From assembly GCF_036924745.1 (NCBI RefSeq), contig NZ_JAZHSD010000001.1, forward strand, positions 1,240,001-1,304,000: 64,000 bases of DNA, given 5' to 3'. Origin of the DNA: Bradyrhizobium sp. AZCC 1693. Its GTDB lineage: Bacteria > Pseudomonadota > Alphaproteobacteria > Rhizobiales > Xanthobacteraceae. Of the stretch, positions 28,150-36,352 are shown one piece after another (within the stretch, counting starts at the first letter, position 1; each line of letters opens with the position of its first letter). Both the position numbers and the translations under genes were made by a program. The notes under the pieces are model-generated. The model made no database searches. It was not told the DNA's origin and saw nothing but the letters and a program-made list of their open reading frames with translations.

Positions 28150-29839
28150 CGCCAGGATGGGTCACAGCCCCGTCCACCGCCGGCCCAACCTGTTGGGCAT
28201 ATTTCCACAGCGCACCCGACGCATGGTTAGTCTGTCGAGGCGCCCATTTGGTTTTACGTTCGGCGAGTTCGGCGTCGGTCAATTTTACGTTAAGGAATCC
28301 AGCCTCGGCGTCGATCTCGATAATGTCACCATTCTGCAACAGGGCGATCGGTCCGCCCACAGCTGCCTCCGGTCCGACATGGCCGATGCAGAAGCCGCGG
28401 GTGGCGCCCGAGAACCGGCCGTCGGTGATCAGGGCGACCTTGCCGCCCATCCCCTGCCCGGTCAGCGCCGCCGTGGTCGAGAGCATCTCCCGCATGCCGG
28501 GACCGCCGCGCGGCCCCTCGTAGCGGATCACGATGACCTCGCCCTCTTTGTAGGTCCGCTTCTGGACCGACTCGAAGGCGTCCTCTTCGCGATCAAAGCA
28601 GCGCGCCGGACCGGTAAATTTCAGCTTCGACATGCCCGCGACCTTCACGATCGCACCCTCCGGCGCGAGATTACCCTTCAGCCCGACAACGCCTCCCGTG
28701 ACGGTGATCGGGTTGTCGGCGGACCGCACCACATCCTGGTGCGGATTCCATTTCACGCTCTTGAGGTTTTCGGCGATCGTACGGCCCGTGACGGTGATGC
28801 AATCTCCGTGGAGGTGGCCATTGTCGAGCAGCGTCTTCATCAGAAGCGGTATGCCGCCAACCTCGAACATGTCTTTGGCAACATAACGGCCCCCCGGCTT
28901 CAAATCCGCGACATACGGTGTCTTTTTGAAGATTTCGGCGACATCGAATAAGTCAAACTTAATGCCGCACTCGTGCGCGATGGCCGGCAGGTGCAGCGCA
29001 GCATTGGTCGATCCGCCGGAGGCGGCAACGACGGCGGCGGCGTTTTCCAGCGCGCGTCGGGTGACGATATCGCGCGGCCGGATGTTGGCTGCGATCAGCT
29101 CCAGGATCTTCTCGCCGGCGGCGGCGCAAAACGCGTCGCGAATCTCGTAAGGCGCTGGCGCCCCGGCCGAATAGGGCAGCGCCAGCCCGATCGCCTCGGA
29201 CACCGTCGCCATGGTGTTAGCAGTGAATTGTGCGCCGCACGCCCCGGCCGAGGGACAGGCCACCCGCTCGATTTCGTCGAGGTCGGCATCCGACATTTCG
29301 CCGACCGAATGCTTGCCCACGGCCTCGAACATGTCCTGCACCGTGACCTGCTGGCCACGGAAATTGCCCGGCAGGATCGAGCCGCCATAAATGAAGATCG
29401 AGGGTACGTTGAGTCGAACCATCGCCATCATCATGCCCGGCAGCGATTTGTCGCAGCCGGCAAGCCCGACCAAGGCGTCATAGGCATGGCCGCGAACGGT
29501 CAGTTCGACCGAGTCGGCGATGCACTCGCGGGACGGCAGCGACGAGCGCATGCCGTCATGGCCCATGGCGATGCCGTCGGTAACGGTAATGGTGCAGAAT
29601 TCGCGCGGGGTGCCGCCGGCAGCCGCGACGCCCTTCTTGACCGCCTGCGCCTGGCGCATCAGCGAGATATTGCAGGGCGCGGCCTCGTTCCAGCAGGACG
29701 CGACGCCGACGAAAGGCTGGTGGATCTGCTGGGTGGTCAGCCCCATCGCGTAGAGATAGGACCGATGGGGGGCGCGTTCCGGCCCCTCCGTCACGTGACG
29801 GCTCGGCAACCTCTTCTTGATGTCGGTCTTGGCGTCCAT
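28115..29839 (-). CDS. ilvD: Dihydroxy-acid dehydratase
   Basis: Fe-S enzyme of branched-chain amino-acid and pantothenate synthesis, dehydrating 2,3-dihydroxy acids to 2-keto acids. The 574-residue protein has cluster cysteines C56 (NEAAPCN), C129 (AGCDKSLPG) and C201 ([10 protein letters not shown]), and the [12 protein letters not shown] substrate regions. The ATG at 29839 ([10 protein letters not shown]) was chosen over one 16 codons upstream whose residues are not conserved. It overlaps the ExoR-like gene by 35 bp, so the two are likely cotranscribed. Confidence 0.97.
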   Translation of the reverse strand: MDAKTDIKKRLPSRHVTEGPERAPHRSYLYAMGLTTQQIHQPFVGVASCWNEAAPCNISLMRQAQAVKKGVAAAGGTPREFCTITVTDGIAMGHDGMRSSLPSRECIADSVELTVRGHAYDALVGLAGCDKSLPGMMMAMVRLNVPSIFIYGGSILPGNFRGQQVTVQDMFEAVGKHSVGEMSDADLDEIERVACPSAGACGAQFTANTMATVSEAIGLALPYSAGAPAPYEIRDAFCAAAGEKILELIAANIRPRDIVTRRALENAAAVVAASGGSTNAALHLPAIAHECGIKFDLFDVAEIFKKTPYVADLKPGGRYVAKDMFEVGGIPLLMKTLLDNGHLHGDCITVTGRTIAENLKSVKWNPHQDVVRSADNPITVTGGVVGLKGNLAPEGAIVKVAGMSKLKFTGPARCFDREEDAFESVQKRTYKEGEVIVIRYEGPRGGPGMREMLSTTAALTGQGMGGKVALITDGRFSGATRGFCIGHVGPEAAVGGPIALLQNGDIIEIDAEAGFLNVKLTDAELAERKTKWAPRQTNHASGALWKYAQQVGPAVDGAVTHPGGAHEKQCYADI

Positions 29840-30601
29840 CCGCGAAACCTGTTTCCCCAGCCATCTCCTTGTCGGTCGCGGGAGCAATTTCCCGTCACCT
29901 TCGCCGACGCTGAGGCCAATCAGCTATGAAAGAAATGGTTTCATGGAGGGGTGTGGCTAAAAAGCGGCGCAAGCAAGAGACGGGCGGGGTGGTTAACCAA
30001 ATGTTCGCTTACTGTTGCGGTCACGCAACAATCGTGGCCCGGCGGCAACCATTGTTTGGGTTTATCGAGCCGCCAGCGGGCCCCCCTCCGGGCGTCGATT
30101 TCGGGAGCCCGCGCCTCGGCCGGTCACAACCTCAGGGCGATCGATAGAGAGTTTGCTCGATGCAGATTCGCCTCATCACTCGGCCAAACTGAATTTGGCA
30201 AGCATCGGCGAGAATCTTGTCGTGCGTTCGTCAACATCGGTGCTCATCGCTTTCTGTCTCCGATGGGTTGCTGCGCAGCACTGCGCGGCAATCCAGCCTT
30301 CGCGGCGAGCGGCTGGCGGCTCATGTGGCCGAAATCTCGTTCGAGGCTTGCACCTCGGCGAAGCGGCGCACGCGGGCGCGGCTCGCGTAGTATTCAAAGG
30401 CGTGCTGTGTGATTGCTTCGTAGGCGCGCTGTATGATTGCGGCGCAACATGCGAGCGAATTAGCACCTCTGAATGGTGCGCGGCACCTGCCTCGATTGAC
30501 ACGCCGCGCTGTTCTGGAGGTAAGTACGGAGTGCGTTCGGAGCGATGCGACGCGGCTCGCGACATGGATCGAGCGGCGAGTGTGAGAGGAAGGCGGATCA
30601 G
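29840..30601. other. Long stretch without a convincing gene
   Basis: About 760 bp between divergent ilvD and the autotransporter. Open frames here lack family likeness. A TTGACA hexamer at 30496-30501 is a possible -35 element, but no good -10 follows at 17 bp. A 24-bp imperfect direct repeat lies at 30398-30445. The region should hold the promoters of both flanking genes. Confidence 0.5.
30398..30445. repeat. Two imperfect 24-bp direct repeats
   Basis: Two adjacent units, starting AGGCGTGCTGTGTGATTGC and AGGCGCGCTGTATGATTGC, match at 19 of 24 positions. They lie about 150 bp upstream of the autotransporter start. They could be regulator binding sites or chance. Confidence 0.3.
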
Positions 30602-33600
30602 TTGTCGACGCGGTCACGCCTGTCCTCCTGGTTGTGCTCATCGGCCATCCTTGGCGGCGCCTGTCTCGCGCCAGCGGCGACGTCGTTGCCGGCCGCGGCG
30701 CAATCCACCGACTGGACCGGTGCCGCATCCAGCAATTGGTTCGACGCAAGCAACTGGACGAACGGCGTTCCGGTCGCTGGCGGAGGAGCGGCAGCCGTCG
30801 ACGCGACTGCACCCAATGCTCCAGTGGTGAATGCGCCCGGCGCTGCCGCGGACGTCATTGCGGTCGGCGTCGGCGCCCTGGGCGCGCTCACCATGACGGG
30901 CGGCGGTACGCTGAGCAGTGTCGATGGCTATGTCGGCTACACCTTGGGGTCTCATGGCACGGTGACGGTAACCGGTCCCGGATCCAACTGGAGCAATTCC
31001 CAGGACCTTTACGTCGGCTACTTCGGCACAGGGACGCTCACCATGGAGGGCGGTGGGACGGTGAGCAGCCTCTATGGCTATGTCGGCTGGGTTCCCGGCT
31101 CCGAGGGCACGGTGACGGTGACCGGCGCCGGCTCCACCTGGACCAACAGCCAAAATCTCTTCGTCGGCGGTGCCGGCACGGGCACGCTCACCATCGCGGA
31201 CGGCGCAACGGTGAGCAGCGTGAACGGCTATGTCGGCTCCATCAATATCGGCGGCGGAACCGTAACGGTGACCGGCACGGGATCCACCTGGACCAATTCC
31301 GGAAATCTCTTCGTCGGGGATGACGGCACGGGCACGCTCACCATCGCGAATGGCGGAACGGTGAGCAATATGGACGGCTATATCGGCCGCAACGCCTTCT
31401 CTTATGGCACGGTGACGGTGACCGGCGCCGGCTCCACCTGGATCAATTCCGGAAATCTCCTTGTCGGGGATGGCGGCACCGGCACGCTTGCCATCGCGAA
31501 TGGCGGAATGGTGAGCAATACGGACGGCTATCTCGGCCGCAGCGCTGCGTCCCATGGCACGGTGACGGTGACCGGCGCCGGCTCCACCTGGACCAACAGC
31601 GGAAATCTCGTCATTGGCGATGCCGGCACAGGCACGCTGACCATCGCGGCCGGCGGCCGGGCGAGCGGCGCAATCGGAATTGTCGGCAACGATACCGGCT
31701 CCCACGGTACGGTGACGGTGACAGGCACCGGCTCCACCTGGACCAACGGCGGAAATCTCTTCGTCGGCAACGCCGGCACGGGCGCGCTTACCATCGCGGA
31801 CGGCGGCCGGGTGAGCAACGCGATCGGTTTCGTCGGTTTCGGCGCCGGTTCGCAGGGGTCCGTGACGGTGACGAACGCCGGCTCGGCCTGGAGCAACAGT
31901 TCCTCCCTCACGATCGGCGGCGGCGGCACGGGCGTACTCGCCATCGAGAATGGCGGAGCCGTGAGCAACACGTCCGCAATTGTCGGGTCGGCCAACGGCT
32001 CGCAAGGGAGCGTGACGGTGACGGGCGTTGGCTCCACCTGGACCAATTCCTCACAGCTCTCGATCGGCTACTTCGGCGTCGGGTTGCTCGCTGTCGCAAG
32101 CGGGGGGAAGGTCAGCAGCACATATGGGATGCTCGGCGACTTTGCCGGCGCGCAGGGCACGGCCACGGTCACGGGCGCCGGCTCTGCCTGGGCCAATTCT
32201 CTGGACCTTTACGTCGGCAACGCCGGTACGGGTTCGCTCGCGGTCTCGAATGGCGGCACGGTGAGCAATGCGAACGGCTACGTCGGTTACGACACCGGCT
32301 CGCAAGGCACGGTGACAGTGACGGGTCCGGGCTCGGCCTGGAACACCAGTGCCTCCCTCACAATTGGCGTCAGCGGCACTGGCGTGCTCGCCATCGACAA
32401 CGGTGGATCCGTGAGCAGCGCGTCCGCCATCATCGGATCGGCCATCGGCTCGCAAGGAACCGTGGCGGTGACGGGCGCCGGCTCGACATGGACCAATTCC
32501 GGGGACCTGTATCTCGGATTCGACGGCATCGGAACGCTCAGCGTCGCGGAGGGTGCGACGGTGCACGCCAGCACCGTGCATGTGGCGAGCCAAGCCGGCT
32601 CGCGTGGCACGCTGAACATCGGCGCGGCGGCAGGCAGTCCGGCGGCGGCCGCCGGCACGCTCGACGCGGCAAGCGTCGCGTTCGGCGCTGGCATCGGCAC
32701 GATCAACTTCAATCATACGTCCGCCAACTACGTGTTCGGGTCGACGATGACCGGCAACGGCAGCGTCAATGTGCTGTCCGGCACCACCATCCTGACGGCT
32801 GCCAACAGCTACACGGGTCCCACGACTGTCAACGGCGCCACGCTCATCGTGAACGGCTCGATCGCCTCGTCACCGCTGACGGTGGATGGCGGCGGTCTTG
32901 TCGGGGGCACCGGTTTTCTTGGCGCAACGACCATCGGTGCCGGGACGCTCTCGCCCGGCAACTCGATCGGCACCATCACGGTGCAGGGCAACCTCGTGCT
33001 GTCGGCGGCCTCGACCTACCTGGTCGAGATCGCGCCGACGAGTGCCGATCGCACCGATGTCACGGGCGCGGCGCAGCTCGCCGGTGCCTTGCGTGTGGTC
33101 GCAGCGCCCGGAACCTACGCGCCGGGCACCACCTACACGATTCTCACGGCGACCGGCGGCATCGCCGGCACGTTCGACAGCGTGACTTCCAACCTCACGT
33201 CGTCCGCCTTCATGGCGCCGACCGTGTCCTACAATGCCGACCACGTGTTCTTCACCCTCGCACGCACGGCGAGCTTCGCGAGCGTCGGCTGGACGCGCAA
33301 CCAGATTGCCACCGGCACCGGCGTCGATTCGCTGGGCTTCGGCAATCCCATCTTCAATACGGTGCTCTACGGCACGGCCGCGCAGGCACGGCAGGCGTTC
33401 GATGCGCTCTCGGGCGAGTTGCATGCGAGTACGGCGGGCGTGCTCGTCGACGAATCGCGCGATCTGCGCGACGCGGTGCTCGGCCGCTTGCGCCAGGCGT
33501 CCTTCGACAACGCGGCAGGCGGGACGGCGTCGCGTGCCGCCCGCCCGGCGGCCCTTGCGGGGACGGAGACGCACGCGTCCGGCCTGACCTTCTGGGCGCA

Positions 33601-34402
33601 GGGATTCGGCGCGCGCGGTCGCATCGACGGCGACGGCAATGCGGCAACGGCCGGTCGCCGCCACGCTGGCGCCGTCGCGGGGTTCGACGGCGCTGTTGAT
33701 GACTGGCGCTTCGGCTTCGCGGCGGGCTATTCGGACTCCGCGGTCGGCGTGGACGCGCGCGCGAGTTCGGCATCGATCGGCAGCGGCCACGCGGCGCTCT
33801 ACGGCGCGGGCAGTGCCGGCGCCTGGAACATGCGTGCCGGCATGGCCTATTCGTACCACCAGATCGACACCACCCGCACCGTCGCGTTTCCGGGCTTGGT
33901 CGAACGCACCACGGCCGCCTATCACGGCGGCACCACCCAGGTGTTTGGCGAGATCGGCTACGGCGTCGGGCTCGGCCCGGTCGCGCTCGAGCCGTTCGCA
34001 GGGGCTGCCTGGGTGCAGGCGAGGACAAGCGGTTTCACGGAGAAGGGCGGCATCGCGGCGCTCACGGGTGCGCGCGACCGCGAAGAGGCGGGCTTCGCGA
34101 CGCTTGGCGCGCGGCTCGCCACCAGCGTCGCGGTCAGGGGAATGATGCTGGCGCCGCGCCTCTCCGCCGCCTGGCAGCACGCGCTCGGCGACGTGACGCC
34201 GGTCACCACCCTCGCCTTCACGAGCGGAGGGACTGCCTTCGAGATCGCGGGCGCGCCGCTCGCGCGCGACAGCGCGCTCCTCGAAGCCGGCGCTGACCTG
34301 TATCTCAATGCGCAAACCACGCTCGGCATTCTCTACCAGGGCCAGGTCGCACGCAACGCCGAAGAACACGCCGTTCGAGGCCGCCTCGCCGTGAGATTTT
34401 GA
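30602..34402 (+). CDS. Autotransporter with tandem T5SS/PEP-CTERM-type repeats
   Basis: A 1266-residue type Va secreted protein. The TTG at 30602 follows AGGAAGG at 8 nt and opens a good signal peptide ending near LPAAAQ. An ATG at 30545 would add 19 charged residues. The passenger has a short SNWFDASNWTNG module, then 11 repeats of exactly 50 residues (each around GTVTVTGAGSTWTNSGNL), matching the T5SS/PEP-CTERM-associated repeat. Next come an autotransporter-associated ANSYTGPTTVNGATLIVNG repeat and a linker, and then a C-terminal beta-barrel of about 270 residues (from SGLTFWAQGFGARG) that ends in phenylalanine (RLAVRF). A surface adhesin role is likely. Confidence 0.9.
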   Translation: MSTRSRLSSWLCSSAILGGACLAPAATSLPAAAQSTDWTGAASSNWFDASNWTNGVPVAGGGAAAVDATAPNAPVVNAPGAAADVIAVGVGALGALTMTGGGTLSSVDGYVGYTLGSHGTVTVTGPGSNWSNSQDLYVGYFGTGTLTMEGGGTVSSLYGYVGWVPGSEGTVTVTGAGSTWTNSQNLFVGGAGTGTLTIADGATVSSVNGYVGSINIGGGTVTVTGTGSTWTNSGNLFVGDDGTGTLTIANGGTVSNMDGYIGRNAFSYGTVTVTGAGSTWINSGNLLVGDGGTGTLAIANGGMVSNTDGYLGRSAASHGTVTVTGAGSTWTNSGNLVIGDAGTGTLTIAAGGRASGAIGIVGNDTGSHGTVTVTGTGSTWTNGGNLFVGNAGTGALTIADGGRVSNAIGFVGFGAGSQGSVTVTNAGSAWSNSSSLTIGGGGTGVLAIENGGAVSNTSAIVGSANGSQGSVTVTGVGSTWTNSSQLSIGYFGVGLLAVASGGKVSSTYGMLGDFAGAQGTATVTGAGSAWANSLDLYVGNAGTGSLAVSNGGTVSNANGYVGYDTGSQGTVTVTGPGSAWNTSASLTIGVSGTGVLAIDNGGSVSSASAIIGSAIGSQGTVAVTGAGSTWTNSGDLYLGFDGIGTLSVAEGATVHASTVHVASQAGSRGTLNIGAAAGSPAAAAGTLDAASVAFGAGIGTINFNHTSANYVFGSTMTGNGSVNVLSGTTILTAANSYTGPTTVNGATLIVNGSIASSPLTVDGGGLVGGTGFLGATTIGAGTLSPGNSIGTITVQGNLVLSAASTYLVEIAPTSADRTDVTGAAQLAGALRVVAAPGTYAPGTTYTILTATGGIAGTFDSVTSNLTSSAFMAPTVSYNADHVFFTLARTASFASVGWTRNQIATGTGVDSLGFGNPIFNTVLYGTAAQARQAFDALSGELHASTAGVLVDESRDLRDAVLGRLRQASFDNAAGGTASRAARPAALAGTETHASGLTFWAQGFGARGRIDGDGNAATAGRRHAGAVAGFDGAVDDWRFGFAAGYSDSAVGVDARASSASIGSGHAALYGAGSAGAWNMRAGMAYSYHQIDTTRTVAFPGLVERTTAAYHGGTTQVFGEIGYGVGLGPVALEPFAGAAWVQARTSGFTEKGGIAALTGARDREEAGFATLGARLATSVAVRGMMLAPRLSAAWQHALGDVTPVTTLAFTSGGTAFEIAGAPLARDSALLEAGADLYLNAQTTLGILYQGQVARNAEEHAVRGRLAVRF
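30956..32605 (+). repeat. Eleven coding tandem repeats of 150 bp
   Basis: The block encoding GTVTVTG recurs at 30956, 31106, 31256 and so on to 32456, a spacing of exactly 150 bp each time with no indels. Each unit encodes 50 residues, in the pattern GTVTVTGxGSxWxNS, L(F/Y)VG, GTGxLxIxxGGxVS. Nucleotide similarity is highest among units 2-7. Such arrays can expand or contract by recombination, though identity between units is already partly eroded. Confidence 0.9.
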
Positions 34403-35011
34403 CACGTTCGGTCAGTCCAAAGCAGTGCAGCGGATTCCTGCGCCCGTTCGAAGTCTGCCAGGACCAAGCCCCTAGCGTTGCGCCACCGCGCAGGGGGCAA
34501 TCGTCGCGATCAGGGATGCAATACAACTCGAACGACATCCCTGCAGCATCTGATCGTCCGATCGCCATGCCGCGGCTGCGCGCACCAAATACAGCGCCTG
34601 ACATTTATCGTGTTCGAAAGGGATCGCGTCATTTTTGTGCGGCCGGCACTTTTTGTGCCAGCTTTCGTCACGTGAGGGCGCGGCCCGCGACACGCGCAGT
34701 CCGCGGACTTATCGTTCATACGCAAGACAGAACAACGCTGTGCGCAATTTGTCGCACGTTTTGATCGCCACCGAAATTGAGGCGCGTGCTGAAGGATCGA
34801 CCGCACGGATGCCTTACGCGTCACCATATTGCCCCTAGCCTGCGCAAATCCGCCGCTTGCACGTCCAGTCACGGACCCGTTTTGCTGTTCTTCCTTCGAT
34901 GCGGGTAAGGAGTCACGCCTCACGTCTTGCCCGCGCGCATCACTTCACGATTCCCAAAATCCGTAGTGGTCGTTTGTAGTTCGTGAGGCCTCTGAGTAAG
35001 AGGTTTGAATA
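34403..35011. other. Stretch without a recognisable gene
   Basis: About 600 bp between the autotransporter and the RTX gene. No frame shows family likeness. Just before the RTX start, CCTCTGAGTAAGAGG (34989-35003) forms a small hairpin whose right arm holds the AAGAGG ribosome-binding site. That could limit translation. Confidence 0.4.
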
Positions 35012-35968
35012 ATGGCACGCTTCAATCTGAACGGCTTCCTCGACAATAGCCGCTTCGAGGATTTCTTCGCGAGGTTCGGCGGCGGCAGCGCCGACCATGA
35101 TCATCTGAACGGGACGACGAGCAACAACACCTTGTTCGGCGGCGCCAGCGAAGACACGCTCGCCGGCATGGCGGGCAACGACACGCTCAACGGCGGCTCC
35201 GGCGCCGACAAGCTCTGGGGCGGCTCGGGGAACGACAACCTCGCGGGCGGCACCGGCGCCGATCTTCTCGTCGGCGGCTTCGGTGCCGACCGAATGGACG
35301 GCGGCGCCGGCAACGACGTGTTGCTGAGCCGCTCAGACGCCGGCGAGATGGTCGCGGCCCAGGACGGCACGACGCAGATCTTCGCGACAGAAACCGCAGC
35401 GTTCAAGGCCGTCAACGATACGCTGACCGGCGGCGCCGGCGGCGACACCTTCCGCTTCGAAGGCATGGTGAACGCCAAGGACGAGATCGTCGCCAAGCAC
35501 GTCAATGCCGACGGCACCATCGACTGGGTCGGCGTGACCGGCGAGAACGGCGCCACGCACGACCACTGGGTCGACGGCTTCGGCAACGACGTGATCCGCG
35601 ACTTCAACCGCGCCCAGGGCGACAAGATCGAAATCTCGGCGCACACCGCCGAGGTCAAATCGATCGAGTACAAGGACAGCAACGGCGACGGCAAGAACGA
35701 CTACAGCGTGATCACCGTCATCAGCCAGCAAGGCAATGCCGGCGCGCATGACGAGGATCTGCTCGGCACCATCACCGTCTACGGCAACCTGGTGAAGCAA
35801 AGCGATATCGCCGTTACCCAGACGGTGTACGGCGCTTACGAGAAGGTCGGCGAACTCAACGGCGCGCACTTCGAACTGGAGGACGACGGCGTGCTGGCCG
35901 GTGGCGGCACCGACGGCGGCCACCACAACGAAGCGACCGCGATGGCCAACATGGCCATACACGGTTAA
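35012..35968 (+). CDS. RTX calcium-binding protein
   Basis: A 318-residue acidic, glycine/aspartate-rich protein without signal peptide. About seven RTX nonapeptides of the GGxGxDxLx type lie between residues 35 and 110, for example GMAGNDTLNGGSGADKLWG, with another at LTGGAGGDTF. Such repeats fold into a calcium-bound beta roll and mark type I secretion substrates. The remainder (DNGDGKNDY-like Ca sites, VIRDFNRAQGDKIEIS) matches the usual RTX capping region. No type I ABC transporter is adjacent, so secretion would use one encoded elsewhere. AAGAGG precedes the ATG by 8 nt. Confidence 0.88.
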   Translation: MARFNLNGFLDNSRFEDFFARFGGGSADHDHLNGTTSNNTLFGGASEDTLAGMAGNDTLNGGSGADKLWGGSGNDNLAGGTGADLLVGGFGADRMDGGAGNDVLLSRSDAGEMVAAQDGTTQIFATETAAFKAVNDTLTGGAGGDTFRFEGMVNAKDEIVAKHVNADGTIDWVGVTGENGATHDHWVDGFGNDVIRDFNRAQGDKIEISAHTAEVKSIEYKDSNGDGKNDYSVITVISQQGNAGAHDEDLLGTITVYGNLVKQSDIAVTQTVYGAYEKVGELNGAHFELEDDGVLAGGGTDGGHHNEATAMANMAIHG

Positions 35969-36352
35969 GCCGGAAGGTAAGCCTCAATCAGTTGCAAGGG
36001 GCGGCCTCCCGGCCCTTGCTGCCTGGAGTTCGGTTCTGACTGTTTCAGGATCGGCTCCAGGTTTTGCTTTGACGCGTTCTCTTTACGCGATTTCGTCCGC
36101 GGTCGAAGGGCGATGCCACGCGCCGCTATCGATGGCGTAAGTCTTAAAATTCCTTATTCGCACGACTGCGCGCGCGATACCGGGAACTTTTTTTGGTTCC
36201 ATTCGCCTCATTTTGCGCGGGTTTGTTGCCTTGAAGTGACAATTGCGCCTCGGGCGTTGTGGCATCTTTCGAACAGGTCAGGACCACGCGCATCATGCGA
36301 TCTCTCGGTTTTGACGGTGTTTATGACGTGGGTTTCGCAAGGGGACCATGGA
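35969..36352. other. Intergenic region between the RTX and transglycosylase genes
   Basis: About 380 bp with no convincing gene. It holds the hairpin at 35994-36019 and a moderately AT-rich stretch near 36140-36200 that may contain the transglycosylase promoter. The open frame upstream of 36353 is not family-like. Confidence 0.45.
35994..36019 (+). terminator. Hairpin downstream of the RTX gene
   Basis: GCAAGGG (35994-36000) pairs with CCCTTGC (36013-36019), with partial pairing of the GC-rich interior. It lies 25 bp after the RTX stop. No T-run follows, so termination may be weak or factor-dependent. Confidence 0.45.

Noticed and set aside
30176..30565. Minus-strand frame of 129 codons upstream of the autotransporter
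   Set aside because: No ribosome-binding site, no recognisable domain, and Arg/Ser/Pro-rich composition typical of non-coding GC-rich DNA.
30638..32005. Minus-strand open frames opposite the autotransporter repeats
   Set aside because: The internal repetition is just the complement of the 150-bp units; no independent coding signal.
30956..32605. Periodic repeats considered as a CRISPR-like array
   Set aside because: The units are contiguous coding sequence of 150 bp with no spacers and stay in one reading frame.
34399..34764. Plus-strand frame of 121 codons after the autotransporter
   Set aside because: Overlaps the autotransporter stop, has no family likeness and no ribosome-binding site.
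36113..36352. N-terminal extension of the transglycosylase frame
   Set aside because: A good ribosome-binding site and signal peptide start at 36353; upstream residues are not exported-protein-like.
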